Part shown: positions 32,201 through 42,000 of the stretch, piece after piece | How the letters are laid out: the number at the start of each line of letters is the position of its first letter | Numbering within the stretch: position 1 is the stretch's first letter | DNA from: Microcaldota archaeon | GTDB lineage: Archaea > B1Sed10-29 > B47-G15 | Assembly (NCBI GenBank): GCA_003660975.1 | Contig: QMVG01000003.1 | Span: 1 to 64,000, forward strand | Direction of reading: 5' to 3' | DNA: 64,000 nucleotides | Program-made: the position numbers and the translations under genes | The notes under the pieces: generated by a model | The model's database searches: none | Seen by the model: only the letters and a program-made list of their open reading frames with translations | Told to the model about the DNA's origin: nothing

Positions 32201-33047
32201 CATAGCCAAAATTATTCAGGTTTTCGACAAGTATAACTGGCGTGACAATCCTTAGACCATTCACTCTTTCGTTATAATCTCCAATAATAACTGATGCTTG
32301 CTCTCCTTTTCTTATGTTTTTTATCATGATGTTTACGTCTTTGTCATCCAACATAGCGTCAAAAGTATCAGGACTGCTGTTTGTGGTTATAACAGTTCCA
32401 ATATCTCTATTATATTTGTCCTTAAAAGCAATGTTATAAGCAAAAGGCCCCTCGCGTTTTATTATAAGCCAACTTTCATTTTCCCTCTCCTTAACAATAA
32501 AGCTGGTCTCTGCAATTGCTTTTCTCGTGTAGAAAAAGACCTGATAAAAACCTGGCTCATCTGTGGAGTATGCAAGGGAGAAGTCCCTAATTACGAACTC
32601 CTCAGTACTCTTGTCTGGCTTCACTATTTGAATAAGACCCTCTCTTTCGTTTGACTTTAATGTTATCTGTTCTCCGAGCTCATACACCTCTTTGTCAGCA
32701 GAGATGCAAAGCTTTTGCTCTGTTTCAGTGCCTGTATTGTTTTCATATCCTTCACTTGTATTGAAATCATTGCTTGCATTATTTTGGACAAGTTCTTGGC
32801 TCGAAGATACATTAGCATCCAAGGTATTGTTTACAGTCTGGTTAAAAGAAAGGGCAGGGAGGAACAGCATGGCAAGCAGAAGCAGAGAGAGGAATATGCC
32901 TGCTTTTCCTCCCTTCTTTGATGCTGAGACAGGGCCAGCGGATTGGATGACAGAAAGTGAAGGCCCTATCTCCTTTCTGAGCATAAGGGAAAAGGTATGA
33001 AAATCGAAAATACTCTCAACTAAGCCTGTGAAAATTGAAACTTTCAT
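29241..33047 (-). CDS. giant surface protein (about 1268 aa) with FG-GAP/VCBS-like repeats
   Basis: GDIDGDGRMEIVVVGN, DLDNDTVTEIMVVGEN repeats; signal-like segment after about 50 aa; many N-x-S/T sequons. Confidence 0.75.
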   Translation of the reverse strand: MKVSIFTGLVESIFDFHTFSLMLRKEIGPSLSVIQSAGPVSASKKGGKAGIFLSLLLLAMLFLPALSFNQTVNNTLDANVSSSQELVQNNASNDFNTSEGYENNTGTETEQKLCISADKEVYELGEQITLKSNEREGLIQIVKPDKSTEEFVIRDFSLAYSTDEPGFYQVFFYTRKAIAETSFIVKERENESWLIIKREGPFAYNIAFKDKYNRDIGTVITTNSSPDTFDAMLDDKDVNIMIKNIRKGEQASVIIGDYNERVNGLRIVTPVILVENLNNFGYANITMRKSSYVSQLFRCPDFDSENFKCNGDWQEISTDSLSFGQNRSHIWFSTATFSAWAGGGATDTAGLVVSDINDTGTVPASTAAAPFYVKIQASYHKHDNVFMCAGDSIKPKLSLSMVDNDSRQDMKFYGVYATDLDNDTVTEIMVVGENTSNNEAYLSIWNFTPTNSPPGDYLQKESYARWRYGSNSTAAQMVWAGDIDGDGRMEIVVVGNYSTAGRSKAFVRVFNYTTGSNKLGSGTLTVEYKANWSYGGSGVTNFAHPWDVKVTRISSTALPSIALTGDCGCDLSTDDPTCSQKGFVLLYNISSSGSILNLVSNVTFVYNTKSIGIRWNETHARAIDTDNNSHFFVGGFHENQPSAYNGYITRFAFISNNGPSALHRDLNVSFYGVSGCTGPTELYDIDFYENFTSPTPGYNGQVVAVGQIGYQDAFIVVYNFFPISGNPVLENSTSWSSSDPNGFEAMAKSVYVSEMNAKYSPQFDHSYDELSWHSPLFHREISVGGYDEGAHAQQWGPWYQSSVKTFNISKLGSSGTGGPFRASTPTKEQEYLWYMWPFDPTDPVVEVQSFVEQIYSDNIDNRSAEKSKVTEIVSVGWEQLMDDMGMPLGPTHGLVNVFRYDGFVCNISFNDTATGGPSQGVLKQFVDWYPMWFNGSAQMDTVNKEPFCAGGPFYGNYTFFKEFNQPGTYAYNVSCSNGTSQLLSVTDTITVRNPPTPAPLVSNVKVVDWGQSDDGDIDITAHEYNHRITCNFTVDPQGYSLKKAKANFTISYKSSKIADDDNLHYSNDSCTWNISNGDGTYDFACLFRIQYYAKAGTWKCNVSIANQYNKINNTEGDTVTIPSITAVQINESALSFPTTAAGSNTSSPEYIHIINIGNTKIDVKINGTHLKNLTGGTFIIGVQNITYNKSYYGGVTKKGSTTADPSNSPRQLTRAEYTWSSLNLYFRNASTMNKFFEANATIAFKMVVPYGQSPRRYAGTLEIKGLAG

Positions 33048-33147
33048 CCAATCCGCTTCTAATAAGTGCTTTAGAAATAAATAGCTATCGCCTATTGCGT
33101 TGTTTTTGCAATATCTCGTTTATTATCATTAAGTAGCATAAAAAAAC

Positions 33148-33221
33148 GGGCCCGGTGGGATTCGAACCCACGATCTGCGGCTTAGAAGGCCGCCGCATTA
33201 TCCAGGCTATGCTACGGACCC
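33148..33221 (-). tRNA. tRNA-Arg(UCU)
   Basis: 74-nt cloverleaf on minus strand: GGGTCCG/CGGGCCC, GCAT/ATGC, GCGGC-CTTCTAA-GCCGC, GTGGG-TTCGAAT-CCCAC. Confidence 0.95.
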
Positions 33222-34943
33222 TTACATTCTATCTGGAGCTTCAATCCCAAGCAAACTAAGCGCATTTTTTACAACATTTATGAATGCTTTTACAAGAGCA
33301 ACCCTGCTTGCTTTCAGCTTTTCATCAGCTGCTTTAAGCACAGGACAGCTCTCATAAAACATTGAATATGTGTGAACCAAGTCAAGCAGGTACTGGGCTA
33401 TCAGCTGTGGCTTGTATTCTGCAGCTTTCTTGACTACATTAGGATATTCTGCTATTTTCATTATTAACTCTTTCTCTTCCCTGCTTGACAGTAATGCAGG
33501 ATTTCCAGCAGTTTTGCTTTCACCTAATTTTTTTAAGATGCTATTGGCCCTTGCATATGCATACTGGACATAAGGTCCTGTGTCTCCTTCAAACCTGATT
33601 GCATCTTCCTTGTTGAAGTATATGTCTCTTCTCATGTCTGTTTTTAGCATAGCAAATTTAATGGCCCCAAGAGCAATTTTCCTTGCAGTTTCTTCTATAA
33701 ACCTTTCATCCGCATCTGGATTTCTCTTTGCAGTTTCATAGCGAGCCAGCTCTACCACTTCATTTACTAAGTCATCAAGCCACACAACAATGCCTTTTCT
33801 CGAACTCATCTTGCCTTCTGGCAAATAAACCATTCCATACCAGAGATGAATGCATTTATCCACGATAGGATAATCAAGAAGCTCCAGTATTTTGAACAAC
33901 TGCTGAAAATACAGTTTGTGGTCTGCTGCGACCACGTAAAGAGAGATGTCTGGATTGAACTTTTCTAGTTTCTCATAGGCAAGGGCTATATCATTTGTTA
34001 TGTATATGCTTGTGCCGTCTGCCCTCAAGACCACCTTATCTGGAAGACCATATCTCTCTAATGGTGCTATTACGGCTCCGCTTTCGTCCTTTTTGAATAC
34101 TCCCTTTCTGAGAGCTTCCATGACTATCTCTTTTCCCCTTTCGTACATCTCTTCCTCATAAAAATAAACGTCAAACTCCGTGCCCAGCATTTTATATGTT
34201 TCCTCTCTTCCCTTTTCTGCCCATGATATTATCTTTTTCCATAGCTCCATTACATCGGGGTCTCCTGCCTCCCATTTCTGCAGCATTTTTTGTGCTTCTT
34301 CATTTAGTGATGGGTCCTCTTCTGCCTTCTTCGTGAACATTATGTAATATTTTCCAACAAAGTGGTCTGCTTTCATGCCACTGCTTTCTGGAGTGGCTCC
34401 ATGCCCCCATTTTAAATAACCTAGCATTGCCTTGCATATTGCTATTCCTCTGTTGTTTATGAGATTTGCTTTTACAACCTTATAGCCATTTGCCTCCAAG
34501 ATTCTGGCTATTGCCATGCCAAGAACATTGTTCCTTAGGTGGCCAACGTGCTGAGGTTTATTTGGGTTCGGCTGTGAGTATTCAAGCAAGACCTTTAATC
34601 CATTGCCACTGTCATTCTGCCCATAGCTTTCATCTTTAGCCTCTTTTAACACCTGTTCAGCAAAGTCCTCCCAATCCAGGTAAAAGTTTATGTAAGGGCC
34701 TGCTGTTTTGACTTCTTTGATAAGGCCAGATTTTTTTATTTTCCCTGCAATTTCCTCAGCTACTTCTTTTGGATTCCTCTTTTTTTGTTTTGCTATTTCA
34801 AAAGCTATGGTGCAAGACAAATCTCCCAGAGACGGGTTAGGAGGAGTGGATATATGTTCCTCTTCAATCCTCATACCACTTGCTGCTTCAACAGCTTTCT
34901 TAACATCATCAACGAATCTGTCAAAGGCGTACATTACCATCAC
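33222..34943 (-). CDS. argS: arginyl-tRNA synthetase
   Basis: EYSQPNPNKPQHVGHLRNNVLG (HIGH), GKMSSRKG, C-terminal DALR-like anticodon-binding region. Confidence 0.95.
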   Translation of the reverse strand: MMVMYAFDRFVDDVKKAVEAASGMRIEEEHISTPPNPSLGDLSCTIAFEIAKQKKRNPKEVAEEIAGKIKKSGLIKEVKTAGPYINFYLDWEDFAEQVLKEAKDESYGQNDSGNGLKVLLEYSQPNPNKPQHVGHLRNNVLGMAIARILEANGYKVVKANLINNRGIAICKAMLGYLKWGHGATPESSGMKADHFVGKYYIMFTKKAEEDPSLNEEAQKMLQKWEAGDPDVMELWKKIISWAEKGREETYKMLGTEFDVYFYEEEMYERGKEIVMEALRKGVFKKDESGAVIAPLERYGLPDKVVLRADGTSIYITNDIALAYEKLEKFNPDISLYVVAADHKLYFQQLFKILELLDYPIVDKCIHLWYGMVYLPEGKMSSRKGIVVWLDDLVNEVVELARYETAKRNPDADERFIEETARKIALGAIKFAMLKTDMRRDIYFNKEDAIRFEGDTGPYVQYAYARANSILKKLGESKTAGNPALLSSREEKELIMKIAEYPNVVKKAAEYKPQLIAQYLLDLVHTYSMFYESCPVLKAADEKLKASRVALVKAFINVVKNALSLLGIEAPDRM

Positions 34944-34979
34944 TTAAATTGTAAACCAAGAAAAATAAAAAGAGTGAGG

Positions 34980-35324
34980 CTATTCTACTTTTATGCGCCT
35001 GCCTCTCTTTCCCCTACGCTTCAATGCTCTGCTGTGTTCCTCATTTATCTTTAATATAGGCCCAAAAAACCTATTTATCTTCCTGTTTATAATCCAGGAC
35101 ATTACGATAGACAGGATCAGATAGGACGTAAAGATGAAGATTAAGATGCCTCCCAATATTGAGGCAAACAAGAGTATAATCTTGTAAATTAAGTCTCCTG
35201 GGGATATGACAACCCATATGAAGTTTATTACTCCCAGTGTGAGTATTAGCGCAAAGAAAACAACAACAGCACCTTCTTTCCCAAGCAGTTTTATAATCAA
35301 CTTAATTTTGTTAATTACTTCCAT
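34980..35324 (-). CDS. small membrane protein of unknown function
   Basis: two hydrophobic segments plus a basic C-terminus. Confidence 0.5.
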   Translation of the reverse strand: MEVINKIKLIIKLLGKEGAVVVFFALILTLGVINFIWVVISPGDLIYKIILLFASILGGILIFIFTSYLILSIVMSWIINRKINRFFGPILKINEEHSRALKRRGKRGRRIKVE

Positions 35325-35336
35325 ATTCTAAGCAAC

Positions 35337-36659
35337 TCAATTCTCTTTTATTAACTTTTCTACAACAGCTTTTAGCTCACTTAACATTTTTTCAGCACTT
35401 TCCTTACTGTCAAATTCCCCCTTTATCCTTATTGTGTCCTCTGTATTGCTTGGCCTAATGGCAAACCACCCTCCTTTTCCGCTGACCCTAACACCATCTA
35501 TTGTTATTGGATTCCAATCGTTATAGATTTGCTTGAGCTTCACTACAACCATCTCTTTCTTTTCCTCAGGGCAGTGTATATTTGCTTTTATTGGATACCA
35601 ACTGGGCAGTTCGCTTACTAGCTTACTCAAACTGCCTTTCATAGCCACTATTTCAGCCATTCTCAAAGCAGCATATATGCCGTCGTCATAGCCAAAATAG
35701 TCATCGTGAAAGAAGTAATGACCAGAAGCCTCGGCAGCAAAAACAGCGTTGTAATCAAAAAGTATTCTCCTTATGTTTGTGTGTCCTGTTGGACTTATCA
35801 TAGCCACTCCTCCACTACTCTCAATGGTTTTTCTTATAAGTTCAGATGCCATTATGTCAAATACTACCTTTCCTTTCTGCTTCGCAAGCACATCTTTTAT
35901 GAAGAGCATGCTGCTTTGAGTGCCTGACAAAATCCTTCCTTTATCATCCACAAAGACCACTCTATCTGCATCTCCATCAGTAGCTACGCCGATGTCTGCA
36001 TTTTCTCTTATTACTGTTTCTTTGAGCTCGCTTAGCCTTTCTTCTATGTCTGGATTTGGGTCTCCCTTTGGAAAGTTTCCGTCTGGCTCTCCGTTTAGCA
36101 CTATGACATCATTTCCCAATCTCTTTAGTATTGGCTCAAGAGCAAGAGCTCCAACACCATTCATTGCATCAATCACAATTTTCAAGCCTTCAAATTCAAA
36201 TTTACTGCTTAGATAATCTATGTAATCAGGGAGCACCTCTTTTTTCTCTATTTTCCCAGCTCCAATCCTAAAAGCATTTTCCTTAATTATTCTTTCTATC
36301 TTTTTTAGCTCTTCTCCACCCAGTGTCCTCAAGCCCCTACACAGCTTCACCCCATTATATTCCTTTGGGTTGTGGGAGGCTGTTATCATAGCAGCAGCTA
36401 TCTTATTGTAGAAAGCTGCTGAGAAGTATAATACAGGAGTGGGGACAAGACCTATGTCTATGGCATCACAACCAGTGTCGTTTAGGCCTTTTATGAAAGC
36501 GTTTTTTAATAATGGTGATGAGAGGCGCCCGTCCATGCCCACAAAGGCAGTATCTGCGTTTAGATATGTTGCATATGCTCTGCCAATGTCCTCCACAAGC
36601 TTCTCTGTAAGCTCTTTTCCGTACACGCCCCGTACGTCATATGCTCTGAATACTGACAT
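35337..36659 (-). CDS. phosphomannomutase/phosphoglucomutase
   Basis: MSVFRAYDVRGVYGKELTE, MITASHNPKEYNGVKL, VATDGDADRVVFVD, RPSNTEDTIRIK; start set at MSVFRAYDVRG. Confidence 0.93.
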   Translation of the reverse strand: MSVFRAYDVRGVYGKELTEKLVEDIGRAYATYLNADTAFVGMDGRLSSPLLKNAFIKGLNDTGCDAIDIGLVPTPVLYFSAAFYNKIAAAMITASHNPKEYNGVKLCRGLRTLGGEELKKIERIIKENAFRIGAGKIEKKEVLPDYIDYLSSKFEFEGLKIVIDAMNGVGALALEPILKRLGNDVIVLNGEPDGNFPKGDPNPDIEERLSELKETVIRENADIGVATDGDADRVVFVDDKGRILSGTQSSMLFIKDVLAKQKGKVVFDIMASELIRKTIESSGGVAMISPTGHTNIRRILFDYNAVFAAEASGHYFFHDDYFGYDDGIYAALRMAEIVAMKGSLSKLVSELPSWYPIKANIHCPEEKKEMVVVKLKQIYNDWNPITIDGVRVSGKGGWFAIRPSNTEDTIRIKGEFDSKESAEKMLSELKAVVEKLIKEN

Positions 36660-36712
36660 GGTGAAATTTAGAGATAGAAGAATATTTAAAACACAGCGTT
36701 GTAATAATATCA

Positions 36713-38992
36713 ATGAATTTCGTAGGCAATTCTGACATGAAATTGAAGGTTTTAGAAGATGATACGCACATCTTTGTAGGCAGAAAGAAAAGCATACATG
36801 AAAAATATGGTATTGAAGGCAGCTTGCTGTTTGGCAAATCCTTAGAGAAAGAGAAGTTTGGAAAGCTGGTTCATTTGGATGCAATATCTCCTCACGTTAT
36901 ATTTATTTGTGGTGCGAGAGGTTCAGGCAAATCATATGATTTAGGAGTTATTGCAGAAGAGATAATTACAAAGAACCCGAACCTTGCAGCTGTTGTGATA
37001 GACCCTGTGGGTATCTTCTGGTCTATGAAGCACCCTAACAAAGAGGAAAGAGAGGTCAAAGACCTCTTGGAATGGGGACTTGAGCCAAAAGGTCTGGAAA
37101 GCACAAAGGTTTTTATCCCCTATGGTTTGAAGGAAAGCATCCCGAAGGACACATACGATGCTTTGTTTTCTATAAAACCATCTGAACTGACTGTTGACGA
37201 CTGGTGTCTGACCTTTGGCCTTGAAAGGTTCTCGCCAACCAGTCTGCTCCTTGAGAAGGCAATTGAGAAAGCCAAGGCAAAGAAAAGAAATTTTTCCATA
37301 GATGACTTGATAAGAGTTATTGAGAAGGACAAGGAGCTTATCAGCAGAGAGAAGGGATATAGTATAAGCACAAGAAGGGCTTTGCTATCAAGGCTGGAGG
37401 CTGCAAAATCCTGGGGCATTCTCTCAGAAGAAGGCACGAGCTTGTCCGAGATATGTATGGAGGGTATTGTTAGCGTTATAGATATCTCATTTTTGGAAGA
37501 GAATGTATCTTCTTTGGTCATAGGCATGCTCGCCAGGAAAATATTAAATGCAAGGAAAAAGGTTACGAGGCAGGCTTCTATGAAGAAATACGCTATGTCT
37601 GATATAGATGAGCTTTTGGATGTTGAGATTCCGCCAACATGGCTGTTCATAGATGAAGCCCATACACTCATTCCTTCAGGAGGCCTGAAGACAGCAGCCA
37701 CTGACTCTTTAATAGAATATGTTAAGCAGGGAAGAAGACCTGGCTGCTCGCTGGTCTTTGCAACGCAGCAGCCCTCAGCGATAGATACAAAAGTGCTCTC
37801 CCAACTGGATATTCTTATAACTCACAAGCTTGTTTTTGAAGAAGACATAAAAGCAGTTATGAAAAGAGTGCCAACAGTGGTCCCAGATGAGTACAGGAAG
37901 GCATCATTCATAAGGAGCTTGCCAATAGGCGTTGCTCTGCTTGCTGACAGGAGCGAGCAGAGTTCGAGGGCGTTTACAGTTAAGGTGAGACCTAGGTTTT
38001 CTCAGCATGAAGGCAGGGAAACTACAAGCATAGAGTTGGACGAGAACTTTGATGAGGAAACAATAAGGAAGATGATAGTTGAGCTAATATACAAAAAACT
38101 ACAATCAGAAGGTCGCATGCCTCTGCGGAAGCTAGAAACACTGGCCGACACTTTGAAGAGGAGATATAAAGTTAAGATAGAAACAGACGAGATAATACAT
38201 TATTTGGTGGAGAATAAAAACTGCGAGGTTAGAGAGGGAGCGCTGTGGCTAGGAGGTAAAATGCCTTCTTACGAAGAAGAGGCTTTAGAGGAAAAAAGCT
38301 CAACCGAGCTCAGCCAGAAAGCGCTACCTGTTTTGATAAGTGAAGAAAAAGCAAAGCAAATTGCAGAAAAGCGCAAAAAAGAGAAATTGCTTGGATTGTT
38401 TGGAAAAGAGGAAAAGGTCAAGAGCATTGAACTTGTTTACTCCCCTGTCTATATGCTTTCGTATTCAAGAAAATCAGAGCGCGGTTCTATTCCATCGCGC
38501 TGCTTTGTTAGTCCTGATTATGAACTTCTCTTCTTTGGCAAGAAAGGCCTTCAAAAGACAAAGTCAATAAACATGCTTTTGGACCTTTCTGATAAGAAAT
38601 TTAGGGTCTTTAAGGAACTTAGGGCTGCTTGGTTGACCAGAAAGCAGGTTCAAGAAAAGACACTACTCACTGCGCAGGCTGCTGCCAAATACCTCAGAGA
38701 ACTTGTTGGTGCTGGCCTTGTGGAGAGAAAGGGAGAAAAGTACAGGGCAAAGAATCTGGACGTGCCCAATGATATACTGTCTGCAAGTTTCAGCCTTGAA
38801 AATGTGGACCTGGTCAAGCCAAGAAACGCCAAAGTAGAGGAAATCAAATGCAATGAGAAGAGAATCCAGTCTATACCTAAACTTTTTGGCCCTGCTATAA
38901 TTGATAGTGTTGATATCGTACTTCTTCCAAAGTGGCGGGTTACATACGAATCTGCAGGGAAATCCAGGATAGAGGAGTTCTTTGCTTTATAA
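36713..38992 (+). CDS. HerA/DUF87-type ATPase with C-terminal winged-helix-like region
   Basis: Walker A ICGARGSGKSYDLGVIAEEI, Walker B TWLFIDEAHTLIP, KQGRRPGCSLVFATQQPSAID; C-terminal LTRKQVQEKTLLTAQAAAKYLRELVGAGLVERKGEKY. Confidence 0.85.
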   Translation: MNFVGNSDMKLKVLEDDTHIFVGRKKSIHEKYGIEGSLLFGKSLEKEKFGKLVHLDAISPHVIFICGARGSGKSYDLGVIAEEIITKNPNLAAVVIDPVGIFWSMKHPNKEEREVKDLLEWGLEPKGLESTKVFIPYGLKESIPKDTYDALFSIKPSELTVDDWCLTFGLERFSPTSLLLEKAIEKAKAKKRNFSIDDLIRVIEKDKELISREKGYSISTRRALLSRLEAAKSWGILSEEGTSLSEICMEGIVSVIDISFLEENVSSLVIGMLARKILNARKKVTRQASMKKYAMSDIDELLDVEIPPTWLFIDEAHTLIPSGGLKTAATDSLIEYVKQGRRPGCSLVFATQQPSAIDTKVLSQLDILITHKLVFEEDIKAVMKRVPTVVPDEYRKASFIRSLPIGVALLADRSEQSSRAFTVKVRPRFSQHEGRETTSIELDENFDEETIRKMIVELIYKKLQSEGRMPLRKLETLADTLKRRYKVKIETDEIIHYLVENKNCEVREGALWLGGKMPSYEEEALEEKSSTELSQKALPVLISEEKAKQIAEKRKKEKLLGLFGKEEKVKSIELVYSPVYMLSYSRKSERGSIPSRCFVSPDYELLFFGKKGLQKTKSINMLLDLSDKKFRVFKELRAAWLTRKQVQEKTLLTAQAAAKYLRELVGAGLVERKGEKYRAKNLDVPNDILSASFSLENVDLVKPRNAKVEEIKCNEKRIQSIPKLFGPAIIDSVDIVLLPKWRVTYESAGKSRIEEFFAL

Positions 38993-39053
38993 CCTTTTTT
39001 TAGTGGTAACAAAAAATGTTTTAATATGTTAAACAGAAAAAGATACGGATACT

Positions 39054-42000
39054 ATGAAACGCTATGCTCCATTTTTGATTTTCCTATTCTTCTTTATCTC
39101 AATTGCTCACTCATATATTATTGTAGAGGCAAATTCCTCCAATGCGAGTTATAATGGCATTATAGGTCTTAATATTACAGTTTATAACAGCAGTGGTTCG
39201 GCTGTGGCCAACGTCAGTTTAAACCTCAGTGTTATGGGCAGCCCTTCTTGGGCTAGCTGCTCTGTTGACTCAAATACATCTGAAAACGGAAAAGCCAATG
39301 CTTCCTGCTCTTTTAACAACGCAATTAACGGCACATATAATTTCAGTGTTCATTCAGCAAGCTATGGAGACAATAATAGCGTCCAATTCAGAATTCTTCA
39401 GCACGATGAGAAACCTATTTTTAGTGTAAATAGTTCCATAGCTTATTCGGAGAAAAACAGTGTCACTAAATTTGAACTATATGTTATAAATAAAAATAAC
39501 TACCAAACTGAGTTTAATTTTTCCCATAGCAATATATCTGATTTTAATTGTTCTTTCAATAACAGTTTAATGTCCCTACCCCCTATATCTACTCTTTATA
39601 CCAATATCTTCTCCTGCTCTGTAAACAATAGCGTGGCCGCAGGCAGTTATAACATCACTATATGGGTGAATGCAAGCAATAACAAAAGCATCTCGTCTGA
39701 ATTAAATCTTACATTGCACGTGAGACCAAGGCATAACTTCACACTGTCAAATCTAAGTAATACAAGAGGCAGCATTGAAGCTGGTAAGAGTTTCAGCTTT
39801 ACCTTCCTGCTAAATAACACAGGAGAAACTGCAGTTAACTATTCTATAAACCCAACTGCAAATAATTCGTGGGCGTGTGGTGTGAATGCCTCTAACGTTG
39901 TAGACCTCCAAGTAAACAAAACTGTGAATATAAGCGTTAGTTTCAGGACAAGTGTCACAGCACCATACAACGAAACTGGTGTTTGCACTGTAACTGTCAC
40001 AGATAGTTATGGGCTGGAAAAAAACATAAGCTTCAATTTAAGCGCTGATAAGCATTACAATTTATCTCTTCACCTACCAAGGTCACCAGTAGACAACTTC
40101 GATGACGGAAATCTGAGTTTTCTGCTTAATGTTTCAAACGACGGCAACAGTGGTTTGAGCTTCAATATTTCAGTAGATAGCAGCTCAGCAAATTGGAATA
40201 TCTCGTGGAACATAAGCTCTACCAATGATTCCACAAAACAACACATAAAGAACCTGTCATATTTTATACAAAACTTCTCGCTCACAACAATTAACATCTC
40301 CGTGGTGAAGCCACAGGACGCCAAATGCGGGGACAGCACAACGCTTTGGGTGGAGCTTAGCTCTGCCCATACAGATAAAATCGTAAGGAGCATACGCGTT
40401 GAGTATCCATGTCTAAAAGCTGTCCCCGCTATCACATATAATCACAGCTCAAAGTTGCTTTCCATTATAATTCCAAATGTTACAAAAGGAGGTGAAACAC
40501 TCAACAGGACCGAGGCAGTTATAAACTTAACAATAAGTGATTCTGATGGCAACAGCATCTTTAGTGTAAGTAATATGACAGTTGACAAGACATACAACAA
40601 AAGTCTAAGCAATACGGCTGCAAGCAGTTTTAGGTTGCATCTGCACCTAAAGAAGAACGGCAGTTCGGACATTGTAAATGACATATACGCCAACTTTGCA
40701 ATATATGACAGCATTGATTTATACGTAAGGCCAACATATAGTCCAGTGGAACGAGGGGATACTATAAGCTTTACAGTCGAGAGCAAATTGGAAGATAAAT
40801 GGCTAAATCCGTCAATCAGTTGCACACGTGAGGGGTCTAAAAACTGTGGAATATGGCTTGAAAACTGCCGCTGGCTTGAGAATTCAGGCACATCAAGGAC
40901 ATACAGATGTGATATAAAAGACAATGCTCTGCTTGGCAGCTTTGATGTAAGCTTTTCTGTGGAAGCGTCTTCGTGTGCTGATAGCACAAACATAACTTGC
41001 ACATATGATCCAAAGCTCTCAGCATCAGATGACTGCACAGTCAATATTAGGGAATCTGAAGACAATAATCAGAACAGTCAAGACCAACAAGAGAATCAGT
41101 CAGAATCCTCTCAGGAGGAGCAGGCCTCAGCTCCAAAGCTGAGTATAAAAAATTTGAAGCAAGGAGAGGTCTTCAAGAACACCAAAGTGCTTTCAGGAGG
41201 TTTTGTGATATTGGTGGAAAACGATGGAGGAGCTGGGCAGCTATCTGCATCTATTAATGAGCTTGGAGCCGTGAAGCACTTCTATCTTGATATTGACTAC
41301 AACCAAAGCATTGAAGCGAACTCCACAGCGAGATTGGTTATGAAGATAAAACCAATTGAGAATACAAAGCCAGGGGTTTACAATATAATGCTCAAAGTCA
41401 ATGACTTGATGCGAACATTTAAAGTTCCAGTGATGCCACCAGAGGACAATAAAAATTGGCATAGGTTCTTTGAAGTAGCAAAAAATGGCAGCACTATCAT
41501 TACATTGCGCGTGAAAAACACAAGGAATGGGCCAAACAATTTTACTGTTACTGAGAGAATACCAAAAGAGGCAGCTAGGACAGCAGACGGGGTATTTGTA
41601 ATAAGCCCAAGTGATTATGTAGTAATAGAAAAGGATCCAGTTATAAAGTGGATAGTGAAAGATGTAGCTCCTGGCAGGGAATTTGACATAGTATATATGA
41701 TTGGTAGGAATGTGACGAACATTAATTTCCCGAAGCCAGAAATAGGAGAGTCATATATATACAGCGTGGGAAGGCAGGCCCATATCGTAGCAGCTGGAAT
41801 AAGCCGCAACCCACAGGCCCTCTTGGTGCTTTTTGGTGTTTTAATATCTGCTTCAATATGGTTCTTTATGTATAAGAAGGGCCTGCTCGAGCCAAAAGCA
41901 TATTATATACCGCGCGCTCCGAAAAAGCAGAAGAGAAGAGCCGGAGCAGAAGATTTTGTTATGCAATATTCTCTAGATGCCAACAAGGAAAGGCATTCTG

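Noticed and set aside
29269-33000. Multiple plus-strand ORFs (70-118 aa) antisense to the giant surface protein
   Set aside because: The minus-strand frame is continuous over 1268 codons with coherent domain features; the antisense ORFs lack recognisable motifs or start context.
35337-36884. N-terminal extension of the phosphomannomutase ORF (36660-36884)
   Set aside because: The canonical N-terminus MSVFRAYDVRG starts at 36659; the extension overlaps the divergent HerA-like gene and has no family similarity.
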